DNA from: Fodinibacter sp963695175
Lineage (GTDB): Bacteria; Actinomycetota; Actinomycetes; Actinomycetales; Dermatophilaceae
Length of the DNA: 64,000 bases
Assembly: GCA_963695175.1 (NCBI GenBank)
Contig: CAVOGG010000009.1
Span: 372,001-436,000, forward strand
Reading direction: 5' to 3'
Position 1 is the stretch's first letter. Every line of letters starts with the position of its first letter. The notes under the pieces were generated by a model that saw nothing but the letters and a program-made list of their open reading frames with translations, did no database searches and was not told the DNA's origin. The position numbers and the translations under genes were made by a program. Shown here in pieces: positions 52,153 through 60,284 of the stretch.

Positions 52153-53283
52153 GTGACCAAGCTCAACCGACTCGCCATCGCCGCCGGTGCGGCCAGTGCC
52201 CTCGGGGCGCTCGCCGCCGCCGGCAAGGGCGTCAACACCGCCATGGGCGGCCGTCCCACCGGCGCGCGACTGGAGCGGGCCCAACGCTCGCTCGCCTACC
52301 GGGCGGGTGCCTTCCACAACACCTCCCGCGGCACGTCGTCGATGCCGTCGGGTCAGCGTGACGTGCTGCGCCGCTTCCGGGACAACGCCGCCACGCGGCG
52401 CCCTGACCTGCCGATCCCCGTGGTCACGACCTCGTACGAGCCGCGCACCGAGGGCGTGCACGTGACCTGGTTCGGTCACGCGTCGTGCCTCGTCGAGCTC
52501 GACGGCGTGCGCCTGCTGATGGACCCGGTGTGGAGCGAGCGGTGCTCGCCGAGCCAGCACGTCGGGCCGCGCCGGCTGCACCCGGTGCCGGTGCCGCTCA
52601 GCGGCCTGGGCCGGATCGACGCCGTCGTCATCTCGCACGACCACTACGACCACCTCGACATGGCCACCATCCGAGAGCTGGTCGACCTCACCCAGGCGGT
52701 GTTCCTGGTGCCGCTCGGCGTCGGCGCCCACTTCGACTCCTGGGGCGTGCCCGCCGCGCGGGTCGTCGAGTGCGACTGGGAGGAGGGCCTCGACGTCCGG
52801 GGTGTGCGCGTGACCGCCGTCGAGGCGCAGCACTTCTCCGGGCGCGGCCTGCGCCGCGACGGCACCCTCTGGGCCTCCTGGGTGGTCGCGGGGCGGGCCG
52901 GCAAGGTCTTCTTCAGCGGCGACAGCGGGTTCTTCGACGGCTACGCCCGGCTCGGCGCCCAGCACGGGCCGTTCGACGTCTCGCTGATGGCCGTGGGTGC
53001 GTACGACCCCGCCTGGCACGACATCCACCTGAACCCCGAGGAGGCCGTCGAGGCGACCCGCCTGCTGCGCGGTGGGCTGCTGATGCCGATCCACTGGTGC
53101 ACCTTCGTGCTGGCCCCGCACCCGTGGGCCGAGCCGGTGGAGCGGCTGCTCGTCGCGGCGGCCACCCAGGGTGTGCCGGTGGCCGTACCGCGGGTCGGCG
53201 AGCGGGTCGATGCGGCCGATCCGCCCGGTCTGGACGCCTGGTGGGAGCTCCGGCTCACCGACGGCGCCACCGCCCAAGCCTGA
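52153..53283 (+). CDS. MBL-fold metallo-hydrolase (UlaG/NAPE-PLD-like)
   Basis: A 376-residue metallo-beta-lactamase-fold protein. After an N-terminal hydrophobic stretch (LAIAAGAASALGALAAAG) the fold begins HVTWFGHASCLVELDGVRLL. The metal motif is VISHDHYDHLDMATI (HxHxDH), with further ligands in VEAQHFSGRG, FFSGDSGFFDG and MPIHWCTFVLAPHPWAEP. This pattern matches the L-ascorbate lactonase/NAPE-phospholipase-like branch; the substrate is unknown. GTG at 52153 follows GACAAT at 52141-52146 by 6 bases, so it is probably transcribed leaderless from its own promoter rather than with the preceding operon. Confidence 0.87.
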   Translation: MTKLNRLAIAAGAASALGALAAAGKGVNTAMGGRPTGARLERAQRSLAYRAGAFHNTSRGTSSMPSGQRDVLRRFRDNAATRRPDLPIPVVTTSYEPRTEGVHVTWFGHASCLVELDGVRLLMDPVWSERCSPSQHVGPRRLHPVPVPLSGLGRIDAVVISHDHYDHLDMATIRELVDLTQAVFLVPLGVGAHFDSWGVPAARVVECDWEEGLDVRGVRVTAVEAQHFSGRGLRRDGTLWASWVVAGRAGKVFFSGDSGFFDGYARLGAQHGPFDVSLMAVGAYDPAWHDIHLNPEEAVEATRLLRGGLLMPIHWCTFVLAPHPWAEPVERLLVAAATQGVPVAVPRVGERVDAADPPGLDAWWELRLTDGATAQA

Positions 53284-53397
53284 GAGTCACCGGCGCGCCG
53301 CGCCGGCCTTGGTTTCGCGAGTTGACGCCTCGTGCCCCATCATTGTTTCTGGCGCAACCTGCCTGCGCCCAGGAACGCACGAGAAGGACCGCGCAAC

Positions 53398-54825
53398 ATG
53401 AGGGCTCGCACCAAGGTGCTGATCACTGCCGCCGTGGCCGTGCCGTTGGTGCTTGCCGGCGCCGGTACGGCGTACGCCACGCACTTCCAGGACCGCGCCC
53501 TGCCCGGCAGCACCCTGGCTGGTGTCTCGGTGGCCGGGCTGACCCGCGACCAGGTCGCCGCGATCGTGCAGCAGCGAGCCGCTGACCTCACGGTCACCCT
53601 CGACACCGGCGCGACCACGCGCACGGCACACCTGGCCGAGCTCGGCTACACCGTCGACGTCGAGCCCACCGTCGACGAGTTGTTCGCCGCGAACGGCTCC
53701 TGGTCGTCGTACGCCACGTCGCTGGTCTCGTCGCGTGACGTCGAGGCCGTGGTGCGCATCGACCCCGCCACGTCCGAGAAGGTCGCCACCGAGCTCGTGG
53801 CCACTTCGGGCAAGGCCGGCTCCGACGCGAAGGTGAAGCTCGCCCCGAACAAGAAGTCCTTCGTGGTCGTCGCCGCGGTGCCGGGCAAGGCCGTCACCCA
53901 GGACAGCTTCCAGGACGTCGTGTCCGCCGCAGCACGTGACCTGTCGTCCACCAGGACCACGCTGAAGTTCGTCGACGTCGTGCCGACCGTGACCACCGCA
54001 CAGGCCCAGGACGTCGCAGACCGGGCCAACGCCCTGGTCGCGCGCTCGGTGAAGGTCGACGACGGCGAGGACGAGCACGCGGCATCCCGCAAGACCAAGG
54101 CCTCGTGGGTGAAGGTCACCGGCGCCGACGGAGCGCTCACCGACCCCACCGTCGACGCCGCGAAGGTCAAGGTCTGGGTCGAGAAGGTGGCCAAGGACGC
54201 CGAGGTCACGGCGACCTCGGGCGTGCGCAACGTCGACGCCTCCGGTGACGTCAAGCAGGTCGTGACGCCCGCCCACGACGGCGCCGTCATGACCAATGCC
54301 GCCGACCTCGCATCGGCCGCGACCACGGCGCTGAGCTCGGGCAAGAGCTACAAGGGCAGCTTCGAGCGCCGCACCATCCCGGCCACCTGGACCGAGCACC
54401 GGATCGCTGCCGGTGCCGAGAACCTCGTCTACGGCGCCACCGACGGCGAGAAGTGGATCGACGTCAACCTCAGCAAGCACACGATGACCGCCTACGTCGG
54501 CGCGAAGGTCGCCTACGGCCCGATCAAGATGGTCAACGGGTCGAACCTGAAGCCCACCGTGGTCGGCACCTTCCACGTCTACCTCAAGCGGGCGTCGCAG
54601 ACCATGCGCGGCAGCAACGCGGACGGCACCAAGTACGAGACCCCCGACGTGCCCTACATCTCGTACTTCCACAACGGGTTCGCGCTGCACGGCGCACCGT
54701 GGCGCTCGTCGTTCGGCTACGCCGGCACCCGGGGCTCCCACGGCTGCGTCAACCTGCCGGTGTCCGTGGCCAAGTGGGTCTACGACTTCGCGCCGATCGG
54801 CACCCCGGTGGTCACCCACTTCTGA
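53398..54825 (+). CDS. L,D-transpeptidase with YoaR-like repeats
   Basis: A 475-residue envelope protein. A signal/anchor (KVLITAAVAVPLVLAGAGTAYA) is followed by two peptidoglycan-binding-like repeats (LPGSTLAGVSVAGLTRDQVAAI in the first), then a C-terminal YkuD catalytic domain with HGAPWRSSFGYAG and the catalytic SHGCVNLPVSVAKWVYD. It makes 3-3 cross-links or attaches proteins to peptidoglycan, outside the membrane. AAGGA stands 9 bases before ATG 53398; the 22 extra codons of the longer frame would spoil the signal peptide. A hairpin follows the stop. Confidence 0.93.
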   Translation: MRARTKVLITAAVAVPLVLAGAGTAYATHFQDRALPGSTLAGVSVAGLTRDQVAAIVQQRAADLTVTLDTGATTRTAHLAELGYTVDVEPTVDELFAANGSWSSYATSLVSSRDVEAVVRIDPATSEKVATELVATSGKAGSDAKVKLAPNKKSFVVVAAVPGKAVTQDSFQDVVSAAARDLSSTRTTLKFVDVVPTVTTAQAQDVADRANALVARSVKVDDGEDEHAASRKTKASWVKVTGADGALTDPTVDAAKVKVWVEKVAKDAEVTATSGVRNVDASGDVKQVVTPAHDGAVMTNAADLASAATTALSSGKSYKGSFERRTIPATWTEHRIAAGAENLVYGATDGEKWIDVNLSKHTMTAYVGAKVAYGPIKMVNGSNLKPTVVGTFHVYLKRASQTMRGSNADGTKYETPDVPYISYFHNGFALHGAPWRSSFGYAGTRGSHGCVNLPVSVAKWVYDFAPIGTPVVTHF

Positions 54826-54831
54826 GCCGCT

Positions 54832-54879
54832 GTCGGTCAGGGCCCTGCGGTTGCCCGAACCGGTCCGCGACTGACCGAC
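54832..54879. terminator. Hairpin after the L,D-transpeptidase
   Basis: GTCGGTCAG (54832-54840) pairs with CTGACCGAC (54871-54879), with inner CGGTT/AACCG. It serves the forward gene and lies at the end of the luciferase-like remnant on the other strand. Confidence 0.55.
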
Positions 54880-55012
54880 GCGAGCATGTCGGCATCCGGG
54901 CCTGGGTGCACGAACTCGAGCCACCACGTCGCTCCGCCTCGACGCCCAGCTCGACGAGCAGACCGGCCGAAACCCCGTCGCCGCCGCACGGCAGCTCCAG
55001 CCCGTACCTCAT
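54838..55012 (-). pseudogene. Remnant of an LLM-class (luciferase-like) flavin oxidoreductase gene
   Basis: ATG at 55012 opens MRYGLELPCGGDGVSAGLLV, then ELGVEAERRG, the start of an LLM-class oxidoreductase. After about 30 codons the likeness jumps, one frame over, to GATWWLEFVHPGPDADMLASV and RGPVRATAGP with a stop at 54838-54840, which is the family's C-terminus. About 200 or more central residues are missing. TAGGTT lies 6 bases upstream of the ATG as a leftover promoter. A single internal deletion joining the two ends explains this; the gene cannot be functional. Confidence 0.6.
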
Positions 55013-55021
55013 CCGACCAAC

Positions 55022-55816
55022 CTAGGGGCCACCGAGGTCGGTGCAGTAGGCGATGGTCGCGTCGTCCTGCGGCACCGCCAGCCGGTGCTCGGCCCCCCGC
55101 ACCCGGGCGACGAGGTCGGCGGGCCCGCTCGTGTCGAGCGCGGCCATGACCCCCGCCCAGTCGGTGAGGCCGAACCGGTCGACGACGCGACTGGCGCCGT
55201 TGCTCATCAGGGCGACGGCTCGCAGGTCGCCGACCGCGACCTGCCCGGTGACCGCCTCGTCGGCCGCGCGCGGGTCGTCCTTCGCCGCCCAGAAGCCACC
55301 CGGGTGGTTTCGGCGGGCTCGCAGCTCGCCGAGCACCCGGTCCCGCTCGTCGTCGTCGCGAGCCGCCTCCAGCGCGGGCACGTACGACTGGCTGATCGCC
55401 ACCTCGCGCTGGTCCGTGACGGCCGTTGGAGCCTCGCCGTCGGCCCGGTCGAGCACCACGGTCGCGTCACCCAGCACGAGGTGCTCCACCAGGCCGTGGC
55501 GCACCCGCACCATGGCGACCGCCGCCCACGGGCTCCTCGGGTCCGCCGGGTCGCAGGTGTGCCGGTGTGCGTCGGTCACCTGCTCGATGGCCGCGGCGAG
55601 CAGTGCCGGCAGGGTCTCGTCGCCCGCGCCCGCCACCAGGGAGAGCAGGTCTGCGCCCAGCCGGTGCGCGTACCAGGCCACACCGTGGCGACAGGCCCCC
55701 TCGGCGCCGGGAATGAAGGCGCCGTCGACGACGACCGCCGCCGCCGGCACCGCCCCGACGAAGTCCTCGTTCGAGCGGCCACGGTCGGCCACGACGCTTG
55801 TCGTCGTCACCCGCAT
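55022..55816 (-). CDS. PP2C-like protein phosphatase domain protein
   Basis: A 264-residue protein with the layout of PP2C-type phosphatases: a first acidic metal site in VVADRGRSNEDFVGAV, a second in AAVVVDGAFIPGAEG, VLGDATVVLDR in the middle strand, VGDLRAVALMSNGASRVVDRFG, and a C-terminal DDATIAYCTDLGG. The Asp residues match the usual DG and DDxT positions, but the canonical DGxGG is altered, so activity is uncertain. AGGAG stands 6 bases before ATG 55816. No kinase gene is adjacent. Confidence 0.65.
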   Translation of the reverse strand: MRVTTTSVVADRGRSNEDFVGAVPAAAVVVDGAFIPGAEGACRHGVAWYAHRLGADLLSLVAGAGDETLPALLAAAIEQVTDAHRHTCDPADPRSPWAAVAMVRVRHGLVEHLVLGDATVVLDRADGEAPTAVTDQREVAISQSYVPALEAARDDDERDRVLGELRARRNHPGGFWAAKDDPRAADEAVTGQVAVGDLRAVALMSNGASRVVDRFGLTDWAGVMAALDTSGPADLVARVRGAEHRLAVPQDDATIAYCTDLGGP

Positions 55817-55904
55817 GCCTGCTCCTGTTCCACCCGCCGCCCACCGTGGCCAGCATGTGGACGAACCGTAGGCCGAGCACGCCCTTTCGTGGGAGGCTCA
55901 CCCC

Positions 55905-55949
55905 GTGACGTTCCGTGACGTGGCCACCACCACGATCATTATCGGCTAG
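55905..55949 (+). CDS. cimA leader peptide (14 residues, Thr-Thr-Thr-Ile-Ile-Ile)
   Basis: GTG at 55905, with GGGAGG 8 bases upstream, opens MTFRDVATTTIIIG and stops at TAG 55947-55949. Three Thr codons followed by three Ile codons directly precede a hairpin and a U-tract terminator. Isoleucine is the end product of the citramalate pathway, so the run is the expected sensor of an attenuator controlling cimA. Confidence 0.85.
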   Translation: MTFRDVATTTIIIG

Positions 55950-56000
55950 CGCGACGAGTCCTACTCGTCGCGCAGACCTCCCGCACCCGGGGGGTCTTTT
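55950..56000 (+). promoter_or_regulatory. Transcription attenuator of cimA (pause hairpin plus intrinsic terminator)
   Basis: CGCGACGAGT (55950-55959) pairs perfectly with ACTCGTCGCG (55963-55972) around a 3-base loop, starting one base after the leader stop codon. The terminator follows at once: AGACCTCCC (55974-55982) with GGGGGGTCT (55989-55997), one G-U pair, then TTTT. Spacing and order match classic amino-acid attenuators. Confidence 0.85.
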
Positions 56001-56120
56001 GCTTGTCGGGAGCGTCGCGGGCGCGGCGTGACCGGTGAGCGAAGGTCGTACCGCCCACACCCCCGGGCGGCGCGGCAGCAGCGCTGGCCGGACAATGGGC
56101 GGAGCACCACACACGTTTCC

Positions 56121-56144
56121 GCCCCGGCCCTCACGGGCCGGGGC
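56121..56144 (+). other. Perfect 10-bp stem-loop in the cimA 5' region
   Basis: GCCCCGGCCC (56121-56130) pairs with GGGCCGGGGC (56135-56144) around TCAC, 43 bases before the cimA start. There is no U-tract. Its role is unknown; it could be a second regulatory or stability element in the long untranslated region (55950-56187), which otherwise shows no gene. Confidence 0.5.
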
Positions 56145-56187
56145 ACAGACGCCGGGCGACCGGCATACCGATCTTGGGTGAGCACCG

Positions 56188-57780
56188 ATGACCGACATCC
56201 ACGTCTACGACACGACGTTGCGCGATGGCGCGCAGCAGGAGGGGCTCAACCTCTCCGTGGCGGACAAGCTCGCCATCGCGACGCACCTCGACGAGCTGGG
56301 AGTCGGCTACATCGAGGGCGGCTGGCCCGGCGCCAACCCCAAGGACACCGAGTTCTTCGCCCGGGCCGCGGCCGACCTGCGCCTGCGCAACGCCACGCTC
56401 GCGGCCTTCGGCGCCACCCGCCGGGTCGGCGGCCGCGCCGACAGCGACCCGCAGGTGCGCGCGCTGCTCGACAGCCGGGCCCAGGTCATCACCCTCGTGG
56501 CCAAGTCGCACACCGGGCACGTCGAGCGCGCGCTGCGCACCACGCTCGCCGAGAACCTCGAGATGATCCGCGACACCGTCTCGTTCCTGCGCGGGGAGGG
56601 CCGCACGGTCTTCGTCGACGCCGAGCACTTCTTCGACGGCTACGCCTCCAACCGCGAGTACGCGCTCGAGGCCGTGCGCGTCGCCACCGAGGCGGGCGCC
56701 GAGGTCGTCGCGCTGTGCGACACCAACGGCGGGATGCTGCCCGGCCAGGTCGCCGACGTGGTCGACGACGTCGTGCGTTCCACCGGCGCGCGGATCGGCA
56801 TCCACTGCCACAACGACACCGGGTGTGCGGTCGCGAACTCGATGGCTGCCGTCGACGCGGGCGCCACCCACGTGCAGGGCACGGTCAACGGCTACGGCGA
56901 GCGCACCGGCAACGCCGACCTGCTCACCGTCGTCGCCAACCTCCAGCTGAAGAAGGGACTGCCCCTGCTCGAGCCACACCGGCTGCAGGAGTCGACCCGC
57001 ATCGCCCACGCGATCGCCGAGGTCACCAACGTGCCGGCGTACTCGCGCCAGCCGTACGTCGGCTCGAGTGCCTTCGCGCACAAGGCCGGCCTGCACGCGA
57101 GCGCGATCAAGGTCGACCCCGACCTCTACCAGCACATGGACCCCAAGTCAGTCGGCAACGACATGCGAATGCTGGTGTCCGACATGGCTGGTCGCGCCTC
57201 GATCGAGCTGAAGTCACGCGAGCTCGGCTTCGACCTCGACGCCAACGACGAGCGCGACAACGCGACGCTCGCCCGGGTGCTGCGCGCTGTCAAGGAGCGC
57301 GAGCTGCGCGGCTACACCTTCGACGCGGCCGACGCCTCGTTCGAGCTGCTGCTGCGTCGCGAGATCGACGGCTCGCTGCCCGCGTACTTCGAGGTCGAGT
57401 CGTGGCGCGTCATCACCGACGCCCGCGGCGACGCCGAGGCGCTGTCCGAGGCGACGGTCAAGGTCCTCGCGGCCGGCGAGCGCGGCGTGCGCACCGGCGA
57501 GGGCAACGGCCCGGTCAACGCGCTCGACCATGCCCTGCGCTCGGCGCTGGCGAAGTTCTACCCCGAGATCCGCAACCTCGAGCTGATCGACTACAAGGTG
57601 CGCATCCTCGATGCCGCGCACGGCACGGATGCCGTCACCCGCGTGCTCATCGAGACCTCCGACGGCACCACCTCCTGGACGACCATCGGCGTCGCGGCCA
57701 ACATCCTCGAGGCCAGCTGGGACGCCCTGGTCGAGTCGGTCACCTACGGCCTGGTCCGCGCCGGCGTCGCCCCCCGCTGA
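56188..57780 (+). CDS. cimA: Citramalate synthase
   Basis: A 530-residue DRE-TIM acyltransferase that joins pyruvate and acetyl-CoA to (R)-citramalate, giving a threonine-independent entry to isoleucine. The active-site start is VYDTTLRDGAQQEGLNLSV (the DRE-type motif), followed by EGGWPGANPKD, the metal site HCHNDTGCAVANSMAAV, NGYGERTGNADL and a C-terminal regulatory domain (LDHALRSALAKFYPEIRNLEL, IDYKVRILD). The EGGWPGANPKD form and length favour citramalate synthase over 2-isopropylmalate synthase. ATG at 56188 is used. The preceding attenuator with an Ile-rich leader fits the assignment. Confidence 0.93.
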   Translation: MTDIHVYDTTLRDGAQQEGLNLSVADKLAIATHLDELGVGYIEGGWPGANPKDTEFFARAAADLRLRNATLAAFGATRRVGGRADSDPQVRALLDSRAQVITLVAKSHTGHVERALRTTLAENLEMIRDTVSFLRGEGRTVFVDAEHFFDGYASNREYALEAVRVATEAGAEVVALCDTNGGMLPGQVADVVDDVVRSTGARIGIHCHNDTGCAVANSMAAVDAGATHVQGTVNGYGERTGNADLLTVVANLQLKKGLPLLEPHRLQESTRIAHAIAEVTNVPAYSRQPYVGSSAFAHKAGLHASAIKVDPDLYQHMDPKSVGNDMRMLVSDMAGRASIELKSRELGFDLDANDERDNATLARVLRAVKERELRGYTFDAADASFELLLRREIDGSLPAYFEVESWRVITDARGDAEALSEATVKVLAAGERGVRTGEGNGPVNALDHALRSALAKFYPEIRNLELIDYKVRILDAAHGTDAVTRVLIETSDGTTSWTTIGVAANILEASWDALVESVTYGLVRAGVAPR

Positions 57781-58658
57781 GCAGGCGAACGCTGGGTGGC
57801 GTCGTCGATGACGGCGAGCAGCCGGTGGCGCAGGGCGTTGGAACGCTCGGCGAACGCCCGCTGGCGCTCCAGGTACGCGGCCTTGCCCTCGGCGGTCTCG
57901 ATCGGCACGGGGGCGTAACCGAGCTCGCGCAGGTCGTAGGGCGAGGCCTGCATGTCGAGCACCCGGATCTCACGGGCCAGGTCGAACGCGTCGGCCACCA
58001 GGTTGCTCGGCACGAGCGGGGTCAGCTTGAACGCCCACTTGTAGACGTCCATCCCCGCGTGCAGGCACCCGGGCTGCTCCATGACCACCTGGCTGTCCCG
58101 GCTGGGGCGCAACGCGTTTCGCGGGCGCGCCGACTCGGTGAAGAAGCGGTAGGCGTCGAAGTGCGAGCAGCGGATGCCGTGCCGCTCCACCACCGCGTCG
58201 GTGCCCTCGCTGCCCAGCCGCAGCGGCCAGCCGGCATGCCGCACGTCGTCGGCCGGGATGCCGTGCACCATCGCCCACTCGTGCAGGCCGAAGCAGCCCA
58301 GCTGCGCGGGTCGTGAGGTGGTGGCCGACAGCAGGTCGCGAACGAACCCGACGGCCGGGCCGCGGGCCGCGAGGAAGGCCTCGACGTCGAGCAGCACCGC
58401 GTCACCGGCCACCCGGTAGTGGGTCCAGGAAGCGCGGGGGAGGTCAGCGGCATCCTCGAGCAGGACGCCGGCCCCCGGGTGCCACCGACGCAGCCGGGCC
58501 GGGGAGTTGTTGTAGTAGCGGAAGAGGAAGTCCTCGACGGGGTGGGTGCGCCCGTCGCAGCGGCGACCGCGGTGGGCTGCGGTGGCGGCGTCGACCCGGG
58601 CCTCGTGGGCAGCCGCCAGGGCCTCCCACTCCGGCCTCGGGAGCGCACGAAGAGTCAC
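57744..58658 (-). CDS. Putative 3-methyladenine DNA glycosylase-like protein
   Basis: A 304-residue protein of an actinobacterial family usually annotated as 3-methyladenine DNA glycosylase. Characteristic blocks are HPVEDFLFRYYNNSPARLRRWHPGAG (key part HPVEDFLFRYYNNSP), LGCFGLHEWAMVHG, CSHFDAYRFFTESARP, PGCLHAGMDVYKWAFKL and LDMQASPYDLRELGY. I see no helix-hairpin-helix motif of AlkA-type glycosylases, so the function rests on family annotation only. GTG at 58658 is the likely start. Its 3' end overlaps cimA by 37 bases in convergent orientation. Confidence 0.7.
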   Translation of the reverse strand: MTLRALPRPEWEALAAAHEARVDAATAAHRGRRCDGRTHPVEDFLFRYYNNSPARLRRWHPGAGVLLEDAADLPRASWTHYRVAGDAVLLDVEAFLAARGPAVGFVRDLLSATTSRPAQLGCFGLHEWAMVHGIPADDVRHAGWPLRLGSEGTDAVVERHGIRCSHFDAYRFFTESARPRNALRPSRDSQVVMEQPGCLHAGMDVYKWAFKLTPLVPSNLVADAFDLAREIRVLDMQASPYDLRELGYAPVPIETAEGKAAYLERQRAFAERSNALRHRLLAVIDDATQRSPAQRGATPARTRP

Positions 58659-58721
58659 CGCACCACGGTACCCACGCGACGGAGCCGCCCAGGACCACCG
58701 CGTTCGGGGTGGTGAGAGCGT

Positions 58722-59099
58722 TCAGCCCTTGGGGTAGGGCCCGTACGCGTTGTCGTTCTCGCTGTCGAGGACGAAGAAGTAGAGCAGGACGATCCACCCG
58801 ATCAGCGGGACCAGCCCGATGAGCAGCCACCAACCGGTGCGGCCGGTGTCGTGGAGGCGGCGCACGGCGACCGCCAGGTTCGGGATGAGGAACACGATGC
58901 CGGCGATGGTGGCGATCCAGCCACCTCCCAACGTCAGGTCGCTGTAGGTGAGCCCGACGGCGCGGTCGAGGACACCCGCCACGATGTAGACGATGACGAC
59001 GAAGAGGTACCACCACCAGTACTCGCTGCGGCGGGCGCGCCCGGAGAAGGTGGCGTACTTGTACAGAAGGACGCTGCTGACGGCCTGACCGAACGACAT
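58722..59099 (-). CDS. DUF805 domain membrane protein
   Basis: A 125-residue protein with about four membrane spans and the DUF805 blocks YKYATFSGRARRSEYWWWYLF near the start, AVAVRRLHDTGRTGWWLL in the middle and a final span (IGLVPLIGWIVLLYFFVLDS). The RRSEYW and RRLHDTGRTGWW motifs define the family, whose function is unknown. ATG at 59099 has AGGAGCAC upstream; the longer frame is not needed. Confidence 0.92.
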   Translation of the reverse strand: MSFGQAVSSVLLYKYATFSGRARRSEYWWWYLFVVIVYIVAGVLDRAVGLTYSDLTLGGGWIATIAGIVFLIPNLAVAVRRLHDTGRTGWWLLIGLVPLIGWIVLLYFFVLDSENDNAYGPYPKG

Positions 59100-59320
59100 G
59101 GCGTGCTCCTGACCTGAGGACCCTGATCGGGCCCAACGGTAGTGAGCAGGCCCCGGACAGTGGGGGAGATCCGTGCGCCGCCGCCTCGTGTCGTCGCGCT
59201 CGGGGACGCGGGGTCCGGCCCGACGGGAACCCCGGGGCGGGTCCCGTTCGTCGTGAGGGACGATGGTGCGTGACGAAACCCGGTCGCCCATCGACCGCTC
59301 CCGACCCCGACGAGGACCCC

Positions 59321-60241
59321 ATGCGCAGGACGATCCCGCTCGCCGCACTGGTGGCGGTCACCCTCGCACTCACCGCCTGCGGCGGCGACCCCGAGCCCGC
59401 GGCGTCGAGCGCGACGCGCCCCACGGCATCCTCGAGTGCGACTGCGTCGTCGTCTCCCTCGCCCTCGGCGGGGGCGTCCGAGGCCGGGGGCCTCTACGTG
59501 GCCCTGGGGGACTCCCTCGCCGCGGGCTACCAGCCCGGCGGCGCCGAGCTGCGCGACACGGCGTACCCGGCCCTGACGGCCACCCGGCTCGAGGCCGCGG
59601 GCGGCGACCTCACCCTGGAGAACCTCGGCTGCAGCGGTGAGACGACGACGTCGCTGCTCAAGGGCGGAAAGTGCGACTTCGCCGCAGGTAGCCAGCTCGA
59701 GCAGGCCGAGAAGCTGCTGAAGGGCAGCTCGGACGTCTCCCTCGTCACCGTCGACATCGGCGGCAACGACCTGCTGCGCTGCGTCAAGGGTGGGGCGCAG
59801 ATCGACACCAGGTGCGTCACCGCCGGCGTCGGCACGGTCAGCAAGAACCTGCCGACGATCTTGAAGCGGCTCAGGGCCGCGGCCGGCCCGGACGTGCCGG
59901 TACTCGTGCTCGGCTACTACAACCCGTGGCTCGCCGCGAAGGCGCTCGACCAGCCGATCAAGGGTGTCGACGCGGCCGCCAAGGCCTACACGGGGCTGAG
60001 CACGGCGATCGAGTCGGCCGCGAAGGAGTCGGGCACCACCTTCGTCGGTCTCGACGAGGCGTTCTCGACCAACGACACGACGCCGACCACGATCAACGGC
60101 CGGTCGGTGCCGAAGAACGCCGCGCAGATCTGCACGCTCACCAACATCTGCACCGCCTCCGACATCCACCTCACCGACGAGGGTGCGGCCACCGTGGCCC
60201 GGGTTCTCGCGAAGGCGGCCCAGAAGGCCGGCGTCTCCTGA
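59321..60241 (+). CDS. SGNH/GDSL hydrolase lipoprotein
   Basis: A 306-residue secreted esterase-like protein. A lipoprotein signal (MRRTIPLAALVAVTLALTAC) has the lipobox LTAC with Cys at residue 20. A Ser/Ala-rich linker of about 35 residues follows, then the SGNH domain: VALGDSLAAGYQPG (block I serine), NLGCSGETTTSLL (block II Gly), VDIGGNDLLRC (block III Asn) and ASDIHLTDEGAATVARVL (block V Asp-His). It probably acts on esters of the envelope or on exogenous lipids. ATG at 59321 is chosen because it gives a clean signal peptide with GAGGA upstream; GTG at 59270 is in frame. Confidence 0.9.
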   Translation: MRRTIPLAALVAVTLALTACGGDPEPAASSATRPTASSSATASSSPSPSAGASEAGGLYVALGDSLAAGYQPGGAELRDTAYPALTATRLEAAGGDLTLENLGCSGETTTSLLKGGKCDFAAGSQLEQAEKLLKGSSDVSLVTVDIGGNDLLRCVKGGAQIDTRCVTAGVGTVSKNLPTILKRLRAAAGPDVPVLVLGYYNPWLAAKALDQPIKGVDAAAKAYTGLSTAIESAAKESGTTFVGLDEAFSTNDTTPTTINGRSVPKNAAQICTLTNICTASDIHLTDEGAATVARVLAKAAQKAGVS

Positions 60242-60284
60242 CCCACGGGCACCACCCGGTCGCCGCGGCCCTAGGGTGGAACCC

